From: CAVSRC01 sp963750065
GTDB lineage: Bacteria > Pseudomonadota > Alphaproteobacteria > Rhizobiales > Kaistiaceae
Assembly (NCBI GenBank): GCA_963750065.1
Contig: CAVVPK010000018.1
Span: forward strand, 1 to 64,000
DNA: 64,000 bases
Direction: 5' to 3'
In this document: positions 38,928 to 47,018 of the stretch, in pieces
Layout of the letters: every line of letters begins with the position of its first letter
Position numbering within the stretch: the first letter of the stretch is position 1
The notes under the pieces: generated by a model
Told to the model about the DNA's origin: nothing
Database searches by the model: none
The model's input: only the letters and a program-made list of their open reading frames with translations
Made by a program: the position numbers and the translations under genes

Positions 38928-39719
38928 TTAGCGCCGCTCGGTGACCGTCCACGGGATGACCACCGGCGCATCCAGCAGTTCCACGATCTGGGCATTGACG
39001 CCGAAGGTTGCCGCCAGCCGCTGCTTGGTGAGCACCTGGCGCGGCGGCCCGTCGGCCACGATGCGGCCGCCATCGAGCACGATCACCCGCGTCGCCCGTC
39101 GCGCCGCCAGGCCGATGTCGTGCAGCGCGGCAAGCACGGCGCCGCCGGCCTCCGCCCGCTTGCGCAAGATGTCGAGCACGATGAGCTGATAGCGCGGATC
39201 GAGCGCCGCCGTCGGTTCGTCGGCGAGGATCAGCGGCGCCTCGGTCGCCAAGACCCGGGCGATCGCTACTCGTGCCCGCTCGCCGCCGGATAGCGTCGTC
39301 ACCGAGCGGTCGGCATGATCGGCGACGCCGGTTGCTGCCATGGCCGCGCTCACCGCTGCGCGGTCGGCGGCCGACAGAGAGGCACCGCGCCCAAGCGGCA
39401 GCCGGCCGAGGCCGACGACATCGCGCACCGCCAGCGGCCAGTAGAACTCCTGCCCCTGTGGCAGATAGGCGACCCAGCGGGCGCGCTCGGCCAACGATAC
39501 GCGGCGCACGTCCTCGCCGCCGACGATGAGATCGCCGTGCGCCGGCACCAGACCTGCCGCGGCCCGGAGCAGCGTCGTCTTGCCGGCACCGTTCGGGCCG
39601 ACGATGACGGCAAACTCACCCTCGCGCACGGTGAGCGCGATGTCGTGCAGGATGGCACGCTTGCCGAAGGCGACGTTGAGCCGGCTCAGCCTGAGCAGAG
39701 GTCCCCTGGTCTCGCTCAT
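38928..39719 (-). CDS. btuD: cobalamin/iron-siderophore-type ABC transporter ATPase
   Basis: A 263-residue ATPase. Walker A GPNGAGKTT is at 41-49, the signature LSGGERARVAIAR near 145, and Walker B LILADEPTAALDP just after. It overlaps the permease gene by ATGA and completes a receptor-permease-ATPase operon. The FecCD-type transporter could in principle carry heme or siderophore, but the cobalamin genes on both sides, and a nearby BtuF-like binding protein, favour vitamin B12. Confidence 0.85.
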   Translation of the reverse strand: MSETRGPLLRLSRLNVAFGKRAILHDIALTVREGEFAVIVGPNGAGKTTLLRAAAGLVPAHGDLIVGGEDVRRVSLAERARWVAYLPQGQEFYWPLAVRDVVGLGRLPLGRGASLSAADRAAVSAAMAATGVADHADRSVTTLSGGERARVAIARVLATEAPLILADEPTAALDPRYQLIVLDILRKRAEAGGAVLAALHDIGLAARRATRVIVLDGGRIVADGPPRQVLTKQRLAATFGVNAQIVELLDAPVVIPWTVTERR

Positions 39720-40738
39720 GCCGCATCTCCGGTGAGCTGGTGGCGGCGGGCGATGATCAGAGCGATGAAGAAGGGCGCGCCGATCAGCGCGGTGAAGACG
39801 CCGACCTTGATCTCGCTGCCCTGCGTCGGGATCAGGCGCACGGCAATATCGGCGGCCAGCAGCAGAGCGGCGCCGGATAGTGCCGCCGGCACCATCAGCC
39901 GGCCGGGATCGTGGCGCACGAAGGGGCGCATCAGGTGCGGCGCCACCAGACCGACGAAGCCGATGGAGCCGGCCACGGCGACGCCGGCGCCGACCGCTGC
40001 CGCAACACCGGCCACCACGCGCAGGCGCACGCGGCCGAGGCTGAAGCCCATGCTCGCCGCCGCGTCCTCGCCCAGCGTCAGCGCGCGGAAGGCGCGCCGG
40101 TCCCACATCAGCAGCACCACGCCGACGGCCATGAAGGGCGCGGCGATAAGCACATGCTGCATGCTACGGTCCTGCAGAGAGCCGAGCAGCCAGAAGGCGA
40201 TCTCCAGCGCGGCAAAGGGATTGGGCGCCAGGTTGAGCGCCAGCGCCGTGGCGGCGCCGGCGAGGCTGGAGACGGCGAGCCCGGCAAGGATGAGCACCAG
40301 TAGGCTCGCCCGCGGCCCCGCCACCAGGATGAGCAGGGCGACCGAGGTGAGCGCACCGGCGATCGCCGCCGCCGGCAGTGCCCAGGAGAGTGCGCTGAAC
40401 AGCCCGAGCGATATGACCAGAACGGCACCGAAGGCGGCAGCCGCCGGGGCGCCGAAGAGCGATGGCGCAGCCAGCGGATTGCGCAGCAGGCCCTGCAGCG
40501 CTGCTCCGGCTAGGCCGAGCGTGCCGCCGATCATGAGGGCAAGCAGAGCGCGCGGCAGACGGATTTCCAGGACGATGATGCGCGCCGCCTCGCCGCCCTT
40601 GCCCATGAGGACGTCGCCGAGCGTCGTGAGCGGCAGAACGACGGGCCCGACAGCCAGTGAGCCGGCAAACAATGCTACCACCAGAACAAGCAGCACGAAG
40701 ACCAGAACGCCCTGCCGCCAGCCGCCGCCAAACGCCAT
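39716..40738 (-). CDS. btuC: FecCD/BtuC-family ABC transporter permease
   Basis: A 340-residue inner-membrane permease with about ten hydrophobic helices. Signatures include LPRALLALMIGGTLGLAGAA followed by LQGLLRNPLAAPSLFG near residues 60-90, and GFVGLVAPHLMRPFVRHDPG later, both characteristic of FecCD permeases. It begins 11 bases after the TonB receptor gene ends and overlaps the ATPase gene. Substrate is inferred as cobalamin from context. Confidence 0.88.
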   Translation of the reverse strand: MAFGGGWRQGVLVFVLLVLVVALFAGSLAVGPVVLPLTTLGDVLMGKGGEAARIIVLEIRLPRALLALMIGGTLGLAGAALQGLLRNPLAAPSLFGAPAAAAFGAVLVISLGLFSALSWALPAAAIAGALTSVALLILVAGPRASLLVLILAGLAVSSLAGAATALALNLAPNPFAALEIAFWLLGSLQDRSMQHVLIAAPFMAVGVVLLMWDRRAFRALTLGEDAAASMGFSLGRVRLRVVAGVAAAVGAGVAVAGSIGFVGLVAPHLMRPFVRHDPGRLMVPAALSGAALLLAADIAVRLIPTQGSEIKVGVFTALIGAPFFIALIIARRHQLTGDAA

Positions 40739-40749
40739 GCCCTATCCTG

Positions 40750-42633
40750 CTATTGTTGTTGCCAGGTCAGCCCGACATAGGCCGACAGCCCCGCGGTGTT
40801 GTAGCCCGCCGGGTCCTGATAGCGCACATCGGTCAGGTTTTCGACGCGCCCGAAGATGCGGGTCTGCGGATTGAGCGGATAGGAGGCCGCGAGGTCGAAG
40901 CGGGTATAAGCCGGCATTGGCGTCGTCTCGCCCGAACCGTCGAACCGATCGCCGACCATGGTCGCCGTCAGCGACGCCTCCAGTCCCGACCGGCCGGTCC
41001 AGGCGAGCGTCGCCGAGCCGGTGTTCTGCGGACGGCGGGCAAGCAGCAGGCCGGTCGTGGCGTCGCGGGCGTCGGTATAGGTATAGGCGCCGGTGAGTGT
41101 CAGGCGCGAGGGGATAAGGACGGCGGTCGCCGATAGCTCCACGCCCTGCATGGTGGCGCGACCGACATTGATGTAGCCGCCATAGATGCCGATGCTCGAA
41201 TCGTAGGAAATCAGATTGCTGAACCGGCTCAGGAATGCGGTCGCCGACAAAGTGAGCCGGCCGTCGAACAGCGTCTGGTCGATGCCAATATCGCCGCCGA
41301 TGCTCTTTTCCGATTGCAGCGACGCGGTCACCTTGCCCTGTTCGTTCAATGCCTTCTGATAGAAAGTCGGCCGCTTGGCTCCGGTTCCGAGGCTGGCGCG
41401 CAGCTTGGTCTCGCTCGCCGGAATTTCATAAGCCGCTGTGAAGCGGCCGGTGAGGAAGCCGTCGGCCCCCTGCTGGCCGTCATAGCGTCCGCTGAAGGTC
41501 AGGAAGAGATGGTCGATGGGCGAGATCTGGTCGCCGGCAAACAGGGCATAGCGGGTGGCGGTCTCAGCGAAGCCGGTCGAGCCGTAGGTATCCTGCGGAA
41601 CGTAGCTGGCCTGCTCCCGCTCCAGCCTTGCGCCGGCGAGCAGTTGCCCCAAGGCCCCTGCCCCCATGGTCGCCCGGTATTCGGCGCCGGCCGAGTGCGA
41701 TGCGTATTTGTAGATCGCCGAGGAACTCGGCTCGTCATAGCGGCGATTGTCGATCGTCGTGAAGGCGGTGAGCGATTGCTTGATACGCCCGTCGGGGCTG
41801 TCGAAGGAGAACCGGCCGTATCCGGTCACCAGCGAATTCTTCGCCGTATTGCGTTCATTGGCGGGATCGACGCCCCAGCCCGGCGAGCCATCATAATCGG
41901 CGGTGCCGGTGGTCCCGGTAACGCCGAATTCGACACGCGGTCCATCGACCGCCGCATAGCGGCCGCTGATCGAACCGTCCCACTTTTCGAAGCCGTCGGC
42001 CTCGTCATGGTCGCGATTGCCGACCCGCGAAAAGCCCTTGCTGGCGACGTGCTCGCCGCTCATCAGCATGCTGAAGTCGTCCTTGGCGAAGCCGCCCGAC
42101 AGGCGCTCGACATGGGTCCCGTAGCTGCCGCCTTCGACGGTGGCGGAAAAGCGCGGCTTGCCCTGCGGCTTGCGGGTGATGATGTTGACCACGCCGCCCA
42201 TGGCGTCCGAGCCGTAGATCGAGCTTTGCGGCCCGCGCAGGATCTCGATGCGCTCGATCATGTCGAGCGAGATCGCCGAAAAATCGAACTCGTTGTCGAT
42301 GGTCGTCGGGTCGTTGACGCGCACGCCGTCGATGAGCACCAGCGTATGGCCGTTGTCGCCGCCGCGCAGGCGCACCGTGGCGGCGGCGCCGGGGCCGCCC
42401 GCCTGGGTCACCGTCACACCTGGAACGGTGCGCAACAGGCCGGCGACCGAGGTTGGCGAGGATTGCTCGATCTGGTCGTGGGTGATCACGGAAACCGAAC
42501 TGCCGGTCTGACCGATCGCGATCGGCAGGTAGTACGGCGTGACCACGATCGAGGGGATTTCCGCAAAGGCAGGCGCAGCCGCCGTGGCAAGCAGAATGGA
42601 CGCGGCGCAGATGCGCCGGTAGGCCGAAGTCAT
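40750..42633 (-). CDS. btuB: TonB-dependent outer-membrane receptor, probably vitamin B12 (BtuB-like)
   Basis: A 627-residue receptor with a signal peptide (YRRICAASILLATAAAPAFA), then IPSIVVTPYYLP as the likely TonB box region. The plug domain has GLLRTVPGVTVTQ, RLRGGDNGHTLVLIDGVRVND and ERIEILRGPQSSIYGSDAMG followed by GVVNIITRKP; the C-terminal beta-barrel ends in an aromatic-terminated strand (AYVGLTWQQQ). BtuB identity rests on plug similarity and on the neighbouring btuC, btuD and btuF. The ATG at 42631-42633 starts the signal peptide; the longer open frame upstream is antisense to btuF. No complete cobalamin riboswitch is recognisable before it. Confidence 0.87.
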   Translation of the reverse strand: MTSAYRRICAASILLATAAAPAFAEIPSIVVTPYYLPIAIGQTGSSVSVITHDQIEQSSPTSVAGLLRTVPGVTVTQAGGPGAAATVRLRGGDNGHTLVLIDGVRVNDPTTIDNEFDFSAISLDMIERIEILRGPQSSIYGSDAMGGVVNIITRKPQGKPRFSATVEGGSYGTHVERLSGGFAKDDFSMLMSGEHVASKGFSRVGNRDHDEADGFEKWDGSISGRYAAVDGPRVEFGVTGTTGTADYDGSPGWGVDPANERNTAKNSLVTGYGRFSFDSPDGRIKQSLTAFTTIDNRRYDEPSSSAIYKYASHSAGAEYRATMGAGALGQLLAGARLEREQASYVPQDTYGSTGFAETATRYALFAGDQISPIDHLFLTFSGRYDGQQGADGFLTGRFTAAYEIPASETKLRASLGTGAKRPTFYQKALNEQGKVTASLQSEKSIGGDIGIDQTLFDGRLTLSATAFLSRFSNLISYDSSIGIYGGYINVGRATMQGVELSATAVLIPSRLTLTGAYTYTDARDATTGLLLARRPQNTGSATLAWTGRSGLEASLTATMVGDRFDGSGETTPMPAYTRFDLAASYPLNPQTRIFGRVENLTDVRYQDPAGYNTAGLSAYVGLTWQQQ

Positions 42634-42689
42634 GCGGAATATCTCCCTGAGGAAGGATCGGGCCAAAGCGCGTGGCTTGTGATTTGTGC

Positions 42690-42739
42690 TGGTGCCGGCC
42701 GGCTTTCCCGGCGGACCGCCAAGGAGTAAACGAGCACCA
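42690..42739 (-). promoter_or_regulatory. structured leader upstream of btuB, function uncertain
   Basis: Within the 129-base gap shared by btuB and btuF, the minus strand can pair TGGTGC with GCACCA around an inner GCCGG/CCGGC hairpin. Neither the B12 box nor the GCCACTG element of a cobalamin riboswitch is present, so this is not called as one. It may be a reduced or different regulatory leader. Confidence 0.35.
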
Positions 42740-42762
42740 TCTGCGGCGAGACATTCACGGCT

Positions 42763-43614
42763 ATGAGAACTGCAATCATCACCAGTTTCACCGCGGCACT
42801 TCTTGCGGTTCTCGCGCAGGGCGCTTTCGCGAGCGGGGCGCCACAGCGCATCGTCTCGATCAACATGTGCGCCGACGAGCTGCTGCTGGCGCTCGCCGAC
42901 CCCAGCCAGATCGTGGCGCTGTCGCCCTATGCGGCCGATCCAACCATGTCGTTCCTGGCCGACAAGGCGGCAAAGGTCCGCCACGACGCGGCTGCGGCCG
43001 AGACCGTGGTCGCGCTGCATCCGGACCTGGTGCTCGCAGGCAGCTTCAACGATCCCGCAACGCTGGGGATGCTGACCCGGCTCGGCTATCGCCTCGACCT
43101 GCTCGACGCCCCGCACAGCATCGACGAATCCATCGCCCAGATCCGCAAAGTCGCGGCGCTCACCGGCCATGTCGAGCGCGGCGCGGCGCTGGTCGATCGG
43201 ATCGAGGCGGCGCGCAAAGCGGCGCTTTCCGCCGCCAAAGGCCGGCCGCATCCGACCGCGGTGGTCTATCAGCGGCGCGGCTACGTCACCGGCGGCGACA
43301 CGTTGACCGGCGAACTGCTGTCGATCGCTGGCTTCGCCAATGACGGCGGGCGGCTGGCCGGCAAGACCGGCGGTTTCGTCTCGCTGGAGAGGCTGGTGGC
43401 GAACCACCCCGACCTGATCGTCGTCACCACGCCGGACCCCAGCGCCGTCGACCAGGGCTCCGCCCTCCTCTCCCATCCGGCGCTGAGAGCGCTCTATCCA
43501 GTTTCGCGGCGCATCGTTCTGCCACAGCGCCTTGTCGTTTGCGGCGGACCGTCGCTGCCCGCCGCCCTCGCCCAGGTCACGCGCGAAGCCGCACGCGTCG
43601 AGCACAGCCCTTGA
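42763..43614 (+). CDS. btuF: periplasmic cobalamin-binding protein (BtuF-like)
   Basis: A 283-residue ABC substrate-binding protein with a signal peptide (IITSFTAALLAVLAQGAFAS). It has the class III fold: PQRIVSINMCADELLLALAD at the N-terminus, VVALHPDLVLAGSF, a rigid helix, then VVYQRRGYVTGGDTLTGELL in the second lobe. It is divergent from btuB-btuC-btuD and overlaps cbiB by TTGA, so uptake and late assembly are coupled here. Vitamin B12 or cobinamide is the likely ligand. Confidence 0.88.
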   Translation: MRTAIITSFTAALLAVLAQGAFASGAPQRIVSINMCADELLLALADPSQIVALSPYAADPTMSFLADKAAKVRHDAAAAETVVALHPDLVLAGSFNDPATLGMLTRLGYRLDLLDAPHSIDESIAQIRKVAALTGHVERGAALVDRIEAARKAALSAAKGRPHPTAVVYQRRGYVTGGDTLTGELLSIAGFANDGGRLAGKTGGFVSLERLVANHPDLIVVTTPDPSAVDQGSALLSHPALRALYPVSRRIVLPQRLVVCGGPSLPAALAQVTREAARVEHSP

Positions 43615-44585
43615 TCTCATTCGACCACCTCTGGCTGCTCGCCATCGCACTCGTGCTCGATGCACTCGTCGGCGACCCCGACTGGATCTGGCAGCGCCTG
43701 CCCCATCCGGCCGCGATCATCGGCGGGCTTATCGGCTTTCTCGACCGCACGCTGAACAGCGGGGCGCTCACTACGGCGTGGCGGACAGCGGCCGGCATCT
43801 TCACCATCGTCATCGTCGTCGTGCTGGCTGTGCTGGTCGGCTATGGGCTCGAGCTGGCCTTCCGCTCTTTCGCCTTTGGCTGGATCGGCACCGCGCTGGT
43901 CGCCGCGGTGCTGATCTCCGGCCGCGCGCTCTACGAGCGTGTCGCCGCCGTTGCCGATGCCTTTGGCGACGGCCTGCCGGCCGCGCGCGCGGCGGTGGCG
44001 CGCATCATCGGCCGCGACCCCGGCAGTCTCGACCAGTCGCGCGTCTGCCGTGCGGCCATCGAATCCACCGCCGAGACCCTGTCCGACGGCGTCATCGCAC
44101 CGGCCTTGTGGTTCCTGCTGCTCGGCCTGCCCGGGCTCTTCGCCTGCAGGGCGATCAATATCGCCGACGCGACGATCGGCCACCTCACCCCGCGCTACGA
44201 GCATTTCGGCTGGGCGGCCGCCCGGCTCGACGATCTCATCAACCTGCCGGCGAGCCGCGTCGCCGGTGCCCTGGTCGCGCTTGCCGCGCCGGCTTCCGGC
44301 GGCAGCATCGCCCAGGCCTTCCGCATCATGGTCGCCGAGGCGCCGCTGCACCGCTCGCCCAATACCGGCTGGCCGGAAGGCGCTCTGGCCTCGGCACTCG
44401 GCCTGGCGCTTGCCGGCCCGCGCCGCTATGCCGGCATCATCATCAGCGCCCCCTACATCAACGCCGCCGGCCGGCGCGACGCCAACCCGACCGACATCCG
44501 TCGGGCGCTCAGGGTCTATCTCGCCGCCAATGCGATCTTCTTCGTGCTGGTCGCGGCGGCCTCCGTCTGGGTGCTGTGGCCGTAG
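43611..44585 (+). CDS. cbiB: adenosylcobinamide-phosphate synthase (CbiB/CobD type)
   Basis: A 324-residue membrane enzyme that joins the aminopropanol-phosphate arm to adenosylcobyric acid. Typical signatures: DALVGDPDWIWQRLPHPAAI near the N-terminus, ESTAETLSDGVIAPALWFLL and INIADATIGHLTPRYEHFGW in the middle, and SPNTGWPEGALASALGLAL near the end. The start is a TTG at 43611-43613 that overlaps the btuF stop (TTGA), with translational coupling likely; no ATG fits. It is convergent with cobQ, whose open frame runs through it on the other strand. Confidence 0.9.
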   Translation: MISFDHLWLLAIALVLDALVGDPDWIWQRLPHPAAIIGGLIGFLDRTLNSGALTTAWRTAAGIFTIVIVVVLAVLVGYGLELAFRSFAFGWIGTALVAAVLISGRALYERVAAVADAFGDGLPAARAAVARIIGRDPGSLDQSRVCRAAIESTAETLSDGVIAPALWFLLLGLPGLFACRAINIADATIGHLTPRYEHFGWAAARLDDLINLPASRVAGALVALAAPASGGSIAQAFRIMVAEAPLHRSPNTGWPEGALASALGLALAGPRRYAGIIISAPYINAAGRRDANPTDIRRALRVYLAANAIFFVLVAAASVWVLWP

Positions 44586-46037
44586 GCCGGCGATCTCCAG
44601 CAGACGGTCGATGGCGACGTGGCGCTCGAGATGATCGGCGAGCCCGTCGAGCGCCGCCTCCACGCTCGCCGCATAGGCAAGCGACGACGCCACCCCGGCT
44701 TCGGCGAGGAAGGCGCGACGGAAGGCGTCAGAGCCGAAGAGCCCGTGGACATAGGTTCCGGCCACCAGCCCGTCGGGCGACGTGGCGCCATCGCGCCGAC
44801 CGCCAAGGTCGACGAGCGGCCGGGTGCAATCCGGCCCGTTGGTATGGCCGAGATGAATTTCGTAGCCGTCTATGGGTTCGCCGCTGGCGACGTGACGGCC
44901 GCAGACCGGCAGCGTGGTCTTGTCGCCGGAGAGCACGGTCGTGACATCGAGCAGGCCAAGCCCGACGACCGTCTCGGCGGCCCCCTCGATGCCGTCGGGA
45001 TCGGCAATCGCCTTGCCCAGCATCTGATAGCCGCCACACAGGCCCAGCACGCGGCCGCCCCGGCGGCGATGGGCAAGGATGTCGATGTCCCAGCCTTGCA
45101 GATGCAGGAAGCGGAGATCGGCAATGGTCGCCTTCGATCCGGGAATGACGATGAGGTCAGCCGGAGGGACCGGCGTCCCCGGCTCGACGATGACGACGCG
45201 CACATCCGGCTCCAGACGCAGCGGATCGAGATCGTCGAAATTGGCGATGCGCGGCAGCGCCGGCACGGCGACGGTGAACCTGCCGCCGGCATTCGGCTGC
45301 CGCTCGCTGAGGTCGAGCCCGTCCTCGGCCGGCAGGCGGCCTGCATCGTCGAACCAGGGCACGACGCCAAGGCTCGGCCAGCCGGTGCGCTCCGCAATGG
45401 TGCACACGCCGTCGGCGAACAGCGCTGCGTCGCCGCGCAGCTTGTTGACCAGGAAGCCCTTGATCCGCCGCCTGTCGGCCGGCGGCAGGACAACGGACGT
45501 GCCGACGAGGCTGGCGATGACGCCGCCGCGGTCGATGTCGCCGACGAGCACAACCGGTACGTCCGCAGCTTCGGCGAAGCCCATATTGGCGATGTCGCCG
45601 GCCCTGAGATTGGTCTCGGCCGGGCTGCCGGCGCCTTCGACGATGACGATGTCGGCGTCGCGGCCGACAATAGCGAAGCTCGCCAGCACCTGCGGCAGCA
45701 GATCGCCCTTGCGCTTGCCGAAATCGGCGGCGGCGAGGGTGCCGGCGCGCTGCCCGCGCACGATCACCTGGGCGCCGATATCGGTTTCCGGCTTGAGCAG
45801 GACCGGGTTCATGTGCACCGAAGGTGGCAGCCGGCAGGCCAGCGCCTGCAGCGCCTGGGCGCGGCCGATCTCGCCGCCATCGGCGGTCACCGCGGCGTTG
45901 TTCGACATGTTCTGCGGCTTGAACGGCGCGACACGATAGCCGCGCCGCGTGAGCGCGCGGCAGAGGCCGGCCACCAGCACCGACTTGCCGACATGGCTGC
46001 CGGTGCCCTGCACCATGACGGCGGGCACGGCGCTCAT
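43617..46037 (-). CDS. cobQ: cobyric acid synthase; no stop at the usual end, frame stays open antisense to cbiB
   Basis: An amidotransferase that amidates four side chains of adenosylcobyrinic acid a,c-diamide. The first 484 residues are a full-length CobQ: GTGSHVGKSVLVAG (11-24), PFKPQNMSNNAAVT, the glutaminase cysteine C334 in LGLCGGYQMLG and a late YVHGLFGSDAFRRAF. The sequence reaches DHLERHVAIDRLLEIAG, where CobQ normally ends, exactly at the cbiB stop (44583-44585). The frame has no stop there and continues 322 codons to 43617, wholly antisense to cbiB and rich in R, G, D and E as shadow frames are. The real end is probably near 44586, with the stop lost to a base change or error. The start overlaps the cobU stop by ATGA. 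Confidence 0.85.
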   Translation of the reverse strand: MSAVPAVMVQGTGSHVGKSVLVAGLCRALTRRGYRVAPFKPQNMSNNAAVTADGGEIGRAQALQALACRLPPSVHMNPVLLKPETDIGAQVIVRGQRAGTLAAADFGKRKGDLLPQVLASFAIVGRDADIVIVEGAGSPAETNLRAGDIANMGFAEAADVPVVLVGDIDRGGVIASLVGTSVVLPPADRRRIKGFLVNKLRGDAALFADGVCTIAERTGWPSLGVVPWFDDAGRLPAEDGLDLSERQPNAGGRFTVAVPALPRIANFDDLDPLRLEPDVRVVIVEPGTPVPPADLIVIPGSKATIADLRFLHLQGWDIDILAHRRRGGRVLGLCGGYQMLGKAIADPDGIEGAAETVVGLGLLDVTTVLSGDKTTLPVCGRHVASGEPIDGYEIHLGHTNGPDCTRPLVDLGGRRDGATSPDGLVAGTYVHGLFGSDAFRRAFLAEAGVASSLAYAASVEAALDGLADHLERHVAIDRLLEIAGLRPQHPDGGRRDQHEEDRIGGEIDPERPTDVGRVGVAPAGGVDVGGADDDAGIAARAGKRQAECRGQSAFRPAGIGRAVQRRLGDHDAEGLGDAAAGSRRGKRDQGTGDAARRQVDEIVEPGGRPAEMLVARGEVADRRVGDIDRPAGEEPGQAEQQEPQGRCDDAVGQGLGGGFDGRTADARLVETAGVAADDARHRRARGRQAVAKGIGNGGDTLVERAAGDQHRGDQRGADPAKGERAEGQLEPIADQHSQHDDDDDGEDAGRCPPRRSERPAVQRAVEKADKPADDRGRMGQALPDPVGVADECIEHECDGEQPEVVE

Positions 46038-46570
46038 AGCTTCACCTCCGGCTGCCGGCTCGGCTTGAGAATGAGCGGCTGGCCGGCGGCGACGAGCACG
46101 ACCTGGGTGGCGACCGCCGCGACCCGCTGGTTGAGGGTGCCGAGCGCATCGGCATAGCGGCGGGCGAGCGCGTTGTCGGGCATGATGCCGCTGCCCACTT
46201 CGTTGGAGACGAGCACGACCGGCCCGTCGGCGCGCTGAAGCGCGTCGATCAGCTCGTCGGTCGCCGCAGCGATATCGCGCGCCGCGCCCATCAGGTTGGA
46301 CAGCCACAGAGTCAGGCACTCGACCAGGACGACCGTGTCGGCACGCGACTCGCGGGCGAGCACGGCGGCGATTTCCAGCGGCTCTTCGACAGTGCGCCAG
46401 CCGTTCTGCCGCCGTCCCCGATGGGCGGCGATGCGCTCCGCCATCTCGGCGTCCCCGGCCGTGGCCACCGCCAGATAGACGGGCACGTAGCCGCTCGCAG
46501 CCACCAGCCCTTCGGCAAAGCGGCTCTTGCCGGAGCGCTGGCCGCCGACGACCAGCACATGACTTGCCAT
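46034..46570 (-). CDS. cobU: adenosylcobinamide kinase / adenosylcobinamide-phosphate guanylyltransferase
   Basis: A 178-residue bifunctional enzyme (CobU/CobP) that phosphorylates adenosylcobinamide and loads GMP before attachment of the lower ligand. Walker A GGQRSGKSRFAE is at the N-terminus, the guanylyl-accepting region AHRGRRQNGWRTVEEP follows, and VECLTLWLSNL and SNEVGSGIMPDNALARRYAD are family hallmarks. It is the first gene after a cobalamin riboswitch and overlaps cobQ. Confidence 0.95.
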   Translation of the reverse strand: MASHVLVVGGQRSGKSRFAEGLVAASGYVPVYLAVATAGDAEMAERIAAHRGRRQNGWRTVEEPLEIAAVLARESRADTVVLVECLTLWLSNLMGAARDIAAATDELIDALQRADGPVVLVSNEVGSGIMPDNALARRYADALGTLNQRVAAVATQVVLVAAGQPLILKPSRQPEVKL

Positions 46571-46684
46571 GATCGTTCAGCCGCGCGTGCGGAATACAGG
46601 CGTGCGTGTGGCTTCAGGAGGGGCCAGGGAAATCGTCATTCGCGTCTCCTTCTCCGTCCCACCGACGGAAGGGCTAGAGGGACG

Positions 46685-46897
46685 CGACGGCCGGTCTCCT
46701 GGCTCGCGGGTCGAAGTCTCAGATTCCGCGCCTTCCCGGTTTCCCAGTGGCCGATGCGGAACGACTCGCCGCTTACAGTTGCGGGGGCAGCTGCGGTTTT
46801 GGCGGGTTCGACCCGTTTTGGCGGGTATCGCCCATCCTCACCGCATTCCCGTTTCATCCCCGGAGCTCGCGCGCCGGGGAACCGTCGCTGGCACCAC
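46685..46897 (-). ncRNA. cobalamin riboswitch controlling cobU-cobQ
   Basis: On the minus strand, in order: a GGTGCC start, a G/C-rich variable arm, the core CAGCTGCCCCCGCAACTGTA, then GCCACTGGGAAACCGGGAAG, and the B12 box GAGCCAGGAGACCGGCC (near 46689-46706). These are the conserved parts of the AdoCbl riboswitch in the right order and spacing. It ends about 115 bases before cobU and would repress the operon when B12 is plentiful. Confidence 0.95.
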
Positions 46898-46925
46898 GTT
46901 ACGGGCGCCCAGCTGACTCGGTCAA
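46897..46925 (-). promoter_or_regulatory. sigma-70-type promoter candidate before the cobalamin riboswitch
   Basis: On the minus strand TTGACC (46920-46925) and GTAACG (46897-46902) are 17 bases apart. The -35 box is good and the -10 box is weak. Placement just before the riboswitch is right, although a start site about 7 bases on would fall within its first pairs. Confidence 0.35.
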
Positions 46926-46949
46926 GGGAACAAATCCTGCCTATTCACT

Positions 46950-46965
46950 AGGCAGCGACATTGCC
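46950..46965 (+). promoter_or_regulatory. sigma-54-type promoter candidate for amtB
   Basis: AGGCAGCGACATTGCC has GG at -24, TTGC at -12 and the fixed 10-base gap between GG and GC. It lies about 54 bases before amtB. Sigma-54 and NtrC control of amtB is standard when nitrogen is scarce. The -24 part deviates from TGGCACG at three positions, so confidence is moderate. Confidence 0.5.
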
Positions 46966-47018
46966 TTCGAGCAAGGCGTTTGCTTAAACATGGGGCGAAA
47001 GACGGGGACATTTTCGCG

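Noticed and set aside
42634..42762. A second cobalamin riboswitch upstream of btuB
   Set aside because: The B12 box, GCCACTG element and core CCGCAACTG are all missing on both strands; only generic stems are seen.
43617..44582. A real 322-residue C-terminal extension of CobQ
   Set aside because: It is wholly antisense to cbiB, has shadow-frame composition, and the CobQ family ends where it begins.
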